From: Henckelia pumila | Taxonomy: Eukaryota; Streptophyta; Magnoliopsida; Lamiales; Gesneriaceae | DNA: 64,000 bases | Direction: 5' to 3' | NCBI RefSeq assembly: GCF_033568475.1 | Contig: NC_133122.1 | Coordinates: 182,609,449-182,673,448 of the forward strand | Shown here: positions 54,796 through 64,000 of the stretch, piece after piece | How the letters are laid out: each line of letters opens with the position of its first letter | Position numbering within the stretch: the stretch's first letter is position 1 | Made by a program: the position numbers and the translations under genes | The notes under the pieces: generated by a model | What the model was told of the DNA's origin: nothing | Seen by the model: only the letters and a program-made list of their open reading frames with translations | Database searches by the model: none

Positions 54796-56190
54796 TGATC
54801 GAGCAAATACTACCACAGAAAATCAACTCAAATATGTCTATCAATTAAGCTAGAATAAATCGCAAGTGCACGAGTCAAGTAATAATATAATGTACATGAG
54901 TACGAGTATCGTCCCACAGAGATTGATGTTTGACAAATTCACCTCAAGTATAATTCTTTAGTTAATTAAAACGATAAATAGAATAAATTAATAAACTGAA
55001 ATAAAAAGATGAAATAAAAGCAAAACAATAAATTAAGTTCAGAAAATAAATAAATGATTGTTAGGACCTTGGTTCACCTACCCCTTTCCTTTTCTAACGA
55101 TTGAAATTCAATTCTCAAGTCATACTTTTGACGGAATTCCCTAATTTATCAATATACTCTGTCGAGCTATATTAATTTAATTAACAAATTATAATAACCA
55201 AGTGTCTTTATCTTATTTAACAATTGCAATTGCATTAACGCTTTGTGGAATCATCTAGATTTTGACCTATTAACTATAACTATCAACATGTATCCAACCT
55301 CATATGTCTATGCAAGTTGTAGATCCATGGATTATATTACTCTATCGTGTTATAAAATCTCCTTTCAGTATCAATTAACACGTAAAATCAATTCGAAGTT
55401 GATCAATCTCCAAATAATCAATAAACACAATAATATAATCAAGAAAGCTTTAAAAACCAAATTCAATCTTCAAGAAGAAATCAAAACAAATTTTTGAGGG
55501 TATGATCCCCTAAATCCCAACAAAAAGAAGAGATAAAAGAGAAAACTAGTTTTGGCGGTTCTTGAGTTCTTCAAGTTCTCTCCCTCTTCACGCCCTTCGT
55601 TCCTTGGCTTGATGGCCGCCTCTCTCCCTCGATCTATCTGCCCTTTCTCACGTCTGATATGTCCCTTTTATATGTGGTATAAAGCCCATCAAATAAACCC
55701 CCAAAAAATCACAACTTTTAATTTTTGAAAATAAAGATTTTTTTCCATCCGCGTCGCGCCTAGGCGGTAAAAAAATCCCGCCTAGGCGCCCAATGTTTTG
55801 TCCCAAAAGTGTGTTTCTCGCATATGCTTTTTTGAAGCGCGTGATAATATGCAAAAAATCATATCTCACAATCTAACTGTCGGATCAAGCTGAAATTTTT
55901 AGAGAAGCTTTAAAACATCATGAACTAAAATCTGGACAGTGGAGATTTGATTTGCATCTCTAAATCATTAAAAATGAATTTTTGACCATTGCTGCTCCGT
56001 AATTTAGTCTTGCGACTCCACTCTTGTTCAAAATTCTTGATCTCTTCACAAATTCCTACAAAAATCGGCTCGGAGAGTGAGATGCACACATATGAAATAA
56101 ATCACAATAAAAACACAATGAGACAATACGAATGCATGCAAAATAGACATAAAAATTACACAAAATAATGCACACAAAATGCACTTATCA
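54796..56190 (-). mobile_element. Solo LTR, Athila-like, same family as the LTR at 6203-7652
   Basis: 1395 bp, TG...CA on both strands (TGATCGAGC at the left, GCACTTATCA at the right), flanked by the 5-bp duplication CTATG (54791-54795 and 56191-56195). Inner-end similarity to 6203 onward fixes the minus orientation. At 55756-55789 it contains a perfect 12-bp stem, GCGCCTAGGCGG / CCGCCTAGGCGC, with a 10-nt loop. Confidence 0.95.
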
Positions 56191-59160
56191 CTATGATCGT
56201 AGAGGCATGTGTGGTTGAAGATTATCAAGATTGGTGGTTGGATACCGGTGCTACTAAGCACATTTGCATCAATCAAAACCAATTCTATACCAATTCATTG
56301 GTAGAAGAACATATAATTATCTACATGGGGAATCACTCTACGAAAAAATTAAAAGGAATTGACACTATCAAATTGGAGTTTACTTCAGGGAAAACACATA
56401 CTTTGACTAATGTGTATCATATTCCTGAAGTTAGGAGGGACCTTGTTTTCGAAAGCATACTTAGTAAGTGTGGCTTCAAGGTTGTCAATGAATATGAATT
56501 TGTAATCGTCCTCAAAAAAGGTGCATGTGTTGGCAAAGGATTTGTGTATGATGGAATGTTTAAAATGAATATCAATAAAAACTATTTCTATTTACATGGT
56601 TGACTCATTTAATTTGTGGCATTTTTGGCTATGGCATGTTAATTCTAGAAAAATGCATGAAATGAGTAATATGGGTTTGATACCAAAATTTAAGGATGAT
56701 ATGCTAGAACAATGCAAAGTATGCATGCAAAATTAAAGAATTAAAACTCCGTTTCCTAATATAAAGAGAACAAGTTCTATGTTGGAATTGATACATAGTG
56801 GCTTATGTGATTTACATGTTACGCCTACTATGGGAAAAAATGTTATTTTGTTACTTTCATTGATGAATTTTCTAGATATTGTCATGTGTATTTAATGAGG
56901 ACTAAGGATGAAGTGTTGGATAAATTGAAAGTATATAAGGCTGAAGTTGAAAATCTATGTGACTCTAAGATTAAATGTCTTAGAAGTGATAGAGGAGGTG
57001 AAAATCACTTTCCTAAATATTGTGAAGATAATGAGCATTGTACATGAGACATCTCCTGCGTATACTCCTCAACAAAATGGAGTGGCGGAAAAGAAAAATC
57101 GAACTCTTATTGAAATGGTGAATAATATGTTAAGTAATTCACAAATGAGTAAGAGTTATTGGGGTGAGGTGAGGATGACTGCGTGTCATATTTTAAATCG
57201 GGTTCCTACCAAAGGAAGTAAAGTCGTCCTATATGAGTTATGGAAGAAATGCAAGCCTAATCTATCTTAATTGAGAGTTTGGGGATGTCGTGCAATTGTT
57301 AGACTTCCTGAATCAAAAGTGAAGAAGTTAGTGGGGAAGGGCATTGAGTGCATCTTCTTGGTCTATGCCGAGCATAGTAATACGTATAGGTTCCTTGCGA
57401 TTGAACCTAATGATTTCATGAACGTAAATGCCATATTTGAGTGCCTAAAGCCTTAGATCCTGAAGTTTCTCTTGATTCTACAACTAGTACACAATTTGTC
57501 AATGATGAAGGAACTGTTCATGCCAATGTGGATCCTCTTGAAATAAGGAGACTTAAAAGGGATCGAAAGGAGAAATCCTTTGGATCTGATTTCTTAATGC
57601 ATCTTATGGAGGGAACTCGGGATTCAAATGTGAAAAAATTTCCATATCTGATATGGTGGAATCCGATCCCAAATTATATGAAGATGCAATGAAGTCAAGG
57701 AATCTTTATTTCTGGAAAGAAGCAATACATGATGAAATGGAGTCTACCATGAGCAATAAAACGTGGAAATTGGTTGATATTTCACATGGCTCAAAACCAA
57801 TCGGTTGTAAATGGATCTTCAAAAGGAAGATGAAAATTGATGGAACTATAGAAAAGTTCAAGGCAAGGCTAGTAGCAAAGGGCTTTAAACAAAAGGAAGA
57901 CCTAGATTATTTTTATACTTGTGCACCCGTGGCTAGGTTTGCTACTATAAAAACCTTGATTGCATTAGAATCAATTTATCATCTTGAGAAACATCAAATG
58001 GATGTGAAAATGGCTTTTATAAATGGAAGGCTAGATGAGGAGATCTATATGGAACAACCGGAAGAGTTCGTTATGCCTAGACAAGAGCATAAAGTATGTA
58101 AATTGGTTAAGTCATTATATGAATTAAACAAGCTCCTAAATAGTGGCATGAAAATTTCGATCAAGTGATCGTTGGAAATTGATTTAAGATCCATGAAGCT
58201 AACAAATGTGTGTATAGTAAGTTTGAGAAGGGTAAATGTGTTATAATTTTTCTTTATGTGGATGACATGTTGATCTTTGGAACCGATATGATTAGTGTAA
58301 ATAACACTAAATCATTGTTGTCATCATGCTTCAATATGAAGGACTTGGGTCAAGGAGATGTGATCTTGGGTGTAAAGATCATAATGAAGGAACAAGGTCA
58401 TGTTCTTTCACAATCTCATTACATTGTAAAGGTATTGAAAAATTTTGACCATTTTGATTGTAAGACAGTCACAACACCATTTGATTCTAGTATTAAAATG
58501 CAGCCTAATACGGGAAAGGCAATGAACCAACTAGAATATGCCATGGTTATCGGTTCCCTGATGTATGCAATGATATCAACGAGACCTGATATTGCATTAG
58601 CAGTTGAAAAATTGACTAGGTACATCAGTAATCCGGAACAATTGCATTGGAATGCAATTTATCGAGTATTGAAATACTTAAGACACACTATGGATTATGG
58701 TATACATTATCCTGTTTATCCTCATGTTCTTGAGGGATATACAGATGCAAGTTGGATATCCGATCTAGATGATCATGCATCTACAAGTGGATGGATATTC
58801 AGAATTGGTGGAGGAGCCATATCATGGGGTTCTAAAAAGCAAACTTGTATTGCTGATTCCCCAATGGCGACCTTGTTTATAGCTCTTGATTCGTGTGCTA
58901 AGGAAGTAGAATGGTTGAGGAACTTGTTGATGGAAGTTCCTCTGTGGCCGAAATCAATGCCTCCGATTGCTATACATTGTGATAGTGAAGCTACACTATC
59001 AAGGGCATATAGCAATATATACAACGGGAAGTTGAGGCATATTGGATTGAGACATAGTATAGTTAGACAATTCATACTTGAGAGTGTCATAACTGGGGAC
59101 TATGTGAGGACAAGTCTTAACTTAGCGGACCCTTTGACGAAAGGCCTTGCAAAGATCTAG
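56191..59160 (+). pseudogene. pol of the copia element (protease-integrase-RT-RNase H)
   Basis: Protease WWLDTGATKHIC near 56235; GAG-pre-integrase zinc region near 56610-56740 (LWHVNSRKM ... CKVCMQ); integrase core end TSPAYTPQQNGVAEKKNRT near 57050 and the C-terminal LRVWGC block at 57271; RT 57653-58168 (GCKWIFKRKMKIDGTIEKFKA cut short here, PVARFATIKTLIAL, DVKMAFINGRLDEEIYM) and, after a break, the catalytic YVDDMLIFG at 58255; RNase H from about 58735 (YTDASWISDLDDHASTSGW) to ADPLTKGLAK. Stops occur near 56735, 56895, 57268 and 57455, with a shift near 57640. The segment 58210-59160 is one intact frame. Confidence 0.88.
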
Positions 59161-59752
59161 TTTTGAAAACGTCAAAGGAGATGGGACTGAAGCCAACTAA
59201 TTGATCGTCAATAGTAGAAACTCGACTCAACTTTGGATGATTTCCAAATCTTGGGTTCAATGAGCAAAGTATACTATATGAATGAGTGAAGCACTTAAAT
59301 TTTGTCTCAAGGAAAGTGCTTATTCGCGTAATGGAAATGGTCAGGAAAAATTTCATTGCTTTGAATAGAGTTATAAAGAGCAATCCTTTGGAATACTTAG
59401 TTACGTGAGTATTCTTCATAACATCCACATATGTGATGGTGTAGTCTCCAGTGTGGTTTGGCTTAACTAAATAAATATTCAAGAAATTCCAGGTTAGTAA
59501 TACACAATAACAATCCACGTGTCGCCAATATGAATACCAAGGATAAGGAAAGTCTATGTGTGAGATCCCTTCGGTCAATCGTATAAGGTCGCTGGTACAA
59601 AACTGGTCTACCAGTCACTTTGATTAGCATTTGAGAGTTCTTCACTATATAATGATTCAAATCCATTGGATATCTTTATTTATGCATAATACTTGTAGCT
59701 TGATAATCGGAAAATTCTTTAAAAATTCATTTTTATGAAAATGGTGGAGAAT
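59161..59752 (+). other. 3' untranslated part and polypurine tract of the copia element
   Basis: No ORF of note on this strand. The polypurine tract AAAATGGTGGAGAA directly precedes the LTR at 59753. Confidence 0.65.
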
Positions 59753-59992
59753 TGTTGGAGATTTCCATAAAAATGGAAGATCCCATGTTGGGAATGATAG
59801 ATGGTATCTGAAGGAACCAAAAAGAACCTAAATGAACCAAGTAACCAAAGTGGGATGAGAACTAGACTGAAGGAACCAGAAACTCGGTGCACCATAATGT
59901 GAAGTTCCTCCAGGTCTATAACAAACAAAGACGTCTGTTCATGGCATCCTTTCGTGGTTTTGGCGGTTTCTGATGATTCAAACGAATGGGTA
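59753..59992 (+). repeat. 3' LTR of the copia element, truncated
   Basis: The first 240 bp of the LTR, closely matching 52457 onward without the MITE (the empty site GAACCTAAATGAACC is visible near 59828). It stops where an Athila-type LTR begins at 59993. Confidence 0.88.
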
Positions 59993-60170
59993 TGATAAGT
60001 GCAATTTTTGCACTTATATTTTATATGAATTAACTTGGTTTTGTTATATATCGAGCGATATTATGCATCTTTTCTTGTCATTTGTGTAGTTGCAGAAATC
60101 TAGGTGACTATCAATTTTGATGAGAAAATGAAGCGAAAATAATGGAATAAGGAAGTCAAACAAAGAAAAC
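59993..60170 (+). repeat. Start of an Athila-type LTR, truncated
   Basis: It begins TGATAAGTGCAATTTTTGC, with the same small inverted repeat AAGTGCA / TGCACTT as the LTR at 21474. After 178 bp it gives way to an LTR in the opposite orientation. Confidence 0.75.
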
Positions 60171-60765
60171 TGTTGCGTAATTTATGCTCGCAAGCACACG
60201 ATTGTCAAGTTTTAATATAGAGTGAATAAATTATTGTTCCCACGAGGAGTATGTATTGAAAATTATAAACACAAATAATCCAAACGAATAATTCTAATAT
60301 ATCAATCAAAATATCAAAAACATGGTCTCAAGTCAAGCTACGTCGTCCCTCTAGAAAAAGGAATTATTTCATAACGAAAATAAAAATCAAACAAATCATG
60401 TTCTTGAACATCGTTCAAAAATCAGGAGAAAGAAATAAATAAAAAACGAAGGTAGATGATGCTTCTTTGTCCTCAGAAGTCTCTTCTTCCATCTTCGTGC
60501 CAATATTGCTTGTTCTTATATTCTCTGGTCTCCCAGCCGTCTCTAGTAATCTATCACTCAAAACCCTCGAAAAAATCCATTCTCAAATATGCTCCAATGT
60601 TTACTTTTAAACATGCCAAAAAGTTTCCAAATTTTCGAACTATGCAGCGCGGGTGCTCCCTTAAGAAGGGCGCGGGTGCGCTGAATGACGGGTGCGGGTG
60701 CGTCGATCGTCATCAACTTTTCTTCAGAATTCCTCTCGTCTAGCACGGGTGCGCCCTGTGTGACA
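60171..60765 (-). repeat. 3' part of an Athila-type LTR, minus strand, truncated
   Basis: On the plus strand it starts TGTTGCGTAATTTATGCTCG, the complement of the ...CAACA end of the 21474 family, and includes the complement of the GTGGGAACGATACTC block. A CG-rich module GCGCGGGTGCGC recurs three to four times between 60645 and 60760. The outer end of this LTR is missing; a chromovirus LTR follows. Confidence 0.72.
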
Positions 60766-60779
60766 TGAATTTCATTATC

Positions 60780-61064
60780 CGAATTCGATATTTGCATTTA
60801 TTTCAACGGGGCAGGTTTTGTAAGTGGACCAGGAGCGAGATCAGTGGTTGGTCGGTGACCAGGGCTTGGTAGCAGGGGTCACCAGAGATTTCTAGATTAA
60901 GATTTTATTCGATATTTATTTCGATTTGGTTGTATTTAAGATTTAATTATCTTGGGTTGTATATATTTAAGATTTTCCGCTGTTATTTCTCTGATTATGT
61001 TTAATTAAGTAAAACACATGCTTAAGTTTCTAATTAGTAGGTGATCACGGTGCGGGTCACTATA
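60780..61064 (+). repeat. End of a chromovirus 5' LTR
   Basis: From about CAACGGGGCAGG it aligns with the latter part of the LTR at 44321 (ACGGGGCAAG, and the TTAGTAGGTGAT ... GGGTCAC end). It ends GGGTCACTATA, five bases before the primer site. Upstream part missing. Confidence 0.78.
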
Positions 61065-61068
61065 TTTA

Positions 61069-61080
61069 TGGTATCAGAGC
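61069..61080 (+). promoter_or_regulatory. Primer binding site, initiator tRNA-Met type
   Basis: TGGTATCAGAGC, complementary to the 3' end of plant initiator tRNA-Met, the usual primer of chromoviruses and many copia elements. It lies just inside the LTR end. Confidence 0.93.
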
Positions 61081-61142
61081 ATGCATAGTAATCTTGGTTT
61101 CTAGTATTTTCCTTGGGAATTAACCTTTTGATCATCGTATAG

Positions 61143-62206
61143 ATGGCGGGTCATGGTGACGAAAGTAGCCATAGTAGCGTGGGTGGACGCTAAGGCGATC
61201 AGGACGAGAGCATCATCAGGGCCGTCATCACCATCGCCATGATGATCATAGAAGTTTCAGTATGCATAGGTTCCTGCAGATGGGGCCTAAACCTTTGGTC
61301 GGAGGAGAGTCATTGAAGGATGCAGAGAACTGGATGCGGCGTATGGAGGTCTGTTTCTGGGAGTTTCGATGCACTGAGGAGCAGAAGATGGAGACTCTTG
61401 ATTTTCTTGTGGAAGGACGGGCTCGGAAGTGGTGGAGTTCTGCATCTGCACCCTTTATTTCAGCTCGAGGAGTAGCTACTTGGGAAGAGTTTTGCACAGC
61501 TTTTCATAAGCTGTATTTTCCTCCTGCACTTCGACAGACGAAGACAAGCGAGTTGCTGGGTTTGAGGCAAGGATCGATGTCGATCGATGAATACCAGCTG
61601 AAGTTCTTTGAGTTGCTGCCCTATTGCCCCTAGATTTCTGATAGCACGAAGGCGAAATATAATCTGTTCCTCCAAGGCCTTAATCCGAAGATCCATGACC
61701 GAGTATCCGTGGGTATTGACATGACTTATGAAGGATTAATTAGTCGATGTCACCAGACGGAGGATAGAATTTGACGTAACAGGTCTTTCCTCTCGTCTAG
61801 ACCCACGAGTTCTTTGGGTCCCCACACTCAGTCCTTTAAGAAGTCCGCATCTTCTTCAGGATCTGGTGAGACTCGTCAGTCGGGCAAGAAGAAGTTGCAG
61901 TGTGATCATTTTGGGAGAGACCATCCCACTGAGAATTGTAGAGCAGCTGCTGGAGCTTGTTTCATCGGTGAAAGTGTTGATCACTTCAAGAGAGATTGTC
62001 CCAAGAGCGGTAAACAAAGTGGGCAAGTATCTGGGATGGGATCTCAGGTTAGTAGACAGTCTGAGGCATCAGTGCATCAGAGGATCCAAAGTAGGCATCA
62101 TGGAGATGGTCAGCAGTCTCGGATGCAGGGTCAGATATATTCTTTGCAGGAAGCTCAGACCCACTCTAAGAAGAATGATGACACTCAGGATGATTTTGAT
62201 GAATGA
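61143..62206 (+). pseudogene. gag of the chromovirus
   Basis: ATG at 61143, but a TAA after 16 codons and a frameshift precede the main part: LVGGESLKDAENWMRRMEVCF, then GRARKWWSS, TWEEFCTAFHKLYFPPALRQ and SIDEYQLKFFELLPYC of the retrotransposon gag domain. Stops follow at 61631 and about 61772. Both zinc knuckles (CDHFGRDHPTENC and CFIGESVDHFKRDC) have lost their second Cys. It ends at a TGA after an acidic tail. No protease/RT follows within the window. Confidence 0.85.
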
Positions 62207-64000
62207 TGTATTTGAGTTTTCTGCTTGATATCTCTGTTGTGAGATATCAGGATGGTAATAAATTGTATTCTTACCGTTCTATGGAATTATGATTTGGGAT
62301 TTTCTAGAATATATTCCAAGTATTCTTAATCGATATTCAACTGTGATGAATTAGTAGATATTTGCAGAACCATGGATTAGGGTTGTGCTAGTTTTCAGAT
62401 GACTAGTTCTAGGCTTTTCTCTAGAATGATTCAGAAAGTCAGTGACTTGAAATAGTGCCAGAGAGGACTTGTTTCCTCAGAGATTCAGTGTTGGATGATG
62501 GATTATACTAGGTGCTGAGGACTGTGCTGGGTTGATCAAGACGGGATAGGAAGTGCGACCTACGCCGGTGATTTCTGAGAGGTTTATTCCATACAGGCTA
62601 TTGGGGGAGGCTACCTGAGTCCTGATATTTTGCACAGTTATAGCAAAGGGGTATAATTACCAGACGGATTGTTCTTATGAATTTGATATTGGTACTGGAT
62701 TAGTGCCAAGGGGATTGTTTGTCAGCGTCTGGTATAAAGAATTTGATATGAGGTTTTCTTTTAGTTCTGTGGCAGTTCTTAAGCACTGAGGAAGCTAGAA
62801 ATCACCGGCGTAGGTCGCGTTTCCTATCCCATCTTGATCAACCCAGAAAAGTCCTTAGCGCTTCTCAAGGTTGAATGGAATGTATGACATGTAGTCATCC
62901 ATTCAGCTTCGACCAAGGAAGCCACCCCTGAAGACTCTCCACTAGTAGTTGGAGAGATTGTCAGAAAAATATTGTCTCATCTACCAGATAAGGAACCCAA
63001 CAATATTGGAAGAATCCGGTAGATTAGCGAGATTTAATCTTTTAGATCTTGTGAGGAAGAAGGTATGCTGACATGCCTGCATTGATATTTTTGTGTGGCA
63101 GACGAAAAGCCTCATGTTTAAGATCAGTAGACGGAATGAAAGATTTCCGCATTTAGTCAGATTGTAAGATTTTAGTTGTATTGGGTTTTAAATATTGTAT
63201 TAAGTTTTGTTGTAAACAGTAGTTTGGTTGTAATCAGTTGAATTAGATGTATTAAAAGATTTCAGTTATTTGATGTACTTAGTTGTTGTTGTATTGTACA
63301 TCTTTCAGTATAATCTTTTAATTAAGTTATGTATTACATGAGATTGTAATAAAGATCTTATAAGAACCTAGATTGGTGGTTCAAGTATTGTAATCTTTGA
63401 GATCATCTTGGTTATATTGAATAAAGGATTGATCGTTTGTTTAAATATGTACTTGAGATTATATTATGCATATTTAAGATGAATAATTTTAGATTTTTTA
63501 TCTAGAATATTGTAGTAAGCTAAGTGTTGTCAAGAATGATGTGTATCATCAGAGGCATAATGATAAATTATACTAAGTACTGTGGACTGTGTGAATAGAT
63601 GATTAGACTGAGAAGGGAGCGCGACCCTAGGTTTGTACTACTCTGGAAGTCTCTCATGTTTTCAAAGGATGTTTGGAAGTTTTCCTTGCTTCGCATGGTT
63701 ATTTAGGAGAAGGCTACCTCAGTCTAGTACTTTGTAACAGTCATAGTGAGGGTATATCGATATTGGGAGTATCTCATGAAAATTTAGTTGATATTAAGAT
63801 TTAATATCTAAGGGAATTTGTTATCATCTGATTTTTTTTCCAGTAATGTTTATATCGAGAAATTCTGTGGTCAGAACAGTCTTGGAAGGGATTTCCTTGA
63901 CAAGTAATTGTTCTGAGCAAATAATTTATTTGACCTTTGAATTGGGATTTCGGAATTTTAAATCCAAGTACTTTAGTTGAAGTGGTATTCAACAGGATTA
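62207..64000 (+). other. Non-coding region after gag, with a long inverted repeat and a diverged direct repeat
   Basis: No pol motifs in any frame. Arms at about 62507-62577 and 62786-62857 are inverted copies; the central 50 bases match with three differences (CACCGGCGTAGGTCGC is the clearest part). The left-arm region (about 62493-62670) has a diverged direct copy at about 63553-63760 (TTATACTA.GT.CTG.GGACTGTG; AGGCTACCT.AGTC). Between 63180 and 63420 the DNA is T-rich with TTGTATT words, like a transcript 3' end. Confidence 0.6.

Larger units (their letters stand above)
52457..59992 (+). mobile_element. Ty1/copia retrotransposon, broken, with two later insertions
   Basis: Order on the plus strand: 5' LTR, gag, protease, integrase, RT, RNase H, 3' LTR, which is the copia order. 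LTR starts TGTTGGAGATTTCC at 52457 and 59753 match closely. The 5' LTR carries a hAT MITE, and the gag/protease junction a solo Athila-like LTR. The 3' LTR is cut at 59992. The reading frame has several stops and at least two frameshifts. I could not find the usual initiator-Met primer site after the 5' LTR. Confidence 0.9.

Noticed and set aside
58210-59160. A free-standing host gene for a reverse transcriptase-like protein
   Set aside because: It is the intact 3' part of the copia pol, in place between RT and 3' LTR.

Overview
The window is nuclear DNA of a flowering plant, most likely a eudicot. The evidence is plant-type Ty3/gypsy elements (Athila-like and chromovirus), plant Ty1/copia elements, hAT, Mutator and Stowaway MITEs, a spliced plant diacylglycerol kinase gene and two plant-specific extracellular pepsin-fold genes. 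I cannot name the species; a Lamiales-like asterid is only a guess. Most of the 64 kb is nested, decayed retrotransposon. There are three intact host genes.

Layout. 1-7652: minus-strand Athila-like element (3' LTR beyond the left edge), inserted into the gag of a second, plus-strand Athila-like element (7653 to about 15.8 kb), which also carries a solo chromovirus LTR (9272-10558) in its gag/protease region. 15.8-19.4 kb: an LTR stub, an unexplained stretch, a 1.7-kb foldback element with nested hairpins near its ends (17545-19260) and a CACTA-like scrap. 19385-26500: minus-strand chromovirus remnant, split by a complete non-autonomous LTR element (21474-26375, TSD CTGAC), itself holding a hAT MITE (25688-26319). 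26.5-28.4 kb: a chromovirus 3' LTR and a copia gag scrap.

28.4-36 kb is the genic island. A seven-coding-exon diacylglycerol kinase (30762-35851, 713 aa) has splice sites and reading frame intact. Next come two copies of a block of about 4.5 kb (about 37.6-42.1 and 47.3-51.9 kb), each ending in one intron-less TAXI/EDGP/basic-7S-globulin-like gene (40084-41379 and 50130-51422). Between them lie a tRNA-derived SINE, the 3' half of a chromovirus and a copia LTR. The two copies carry different insertions; one is a 218-bp Mutator-type MITE just upstream of the TATA box of the first copy only.

52457-59992 is a broken copia element with a hAT MITE in its 5' LTR and a solo Athila-like LTR (54796-56190, TSD CTATG) between gag and protease. 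After two LTR scraps, the window ends in the 5' end of another chromovirus (partial LTR, initiator-Met PBS, broken gag) and a non-coding spacer with a long inverted repeat.

The host genes are not an operon or pathway. The kinase would make phosphatidic acid in membrane lipid signalling. The two secreted proteins resemble apoplastic glycanase inhibitors. The main cross-cutting observation is that LTRs of several unrelated lineages each carry a family-specific, CpG-rich or palindromic word, often repeated several times, and in the LTRs where a TATA-like box is visible the words lie just upstream of it.
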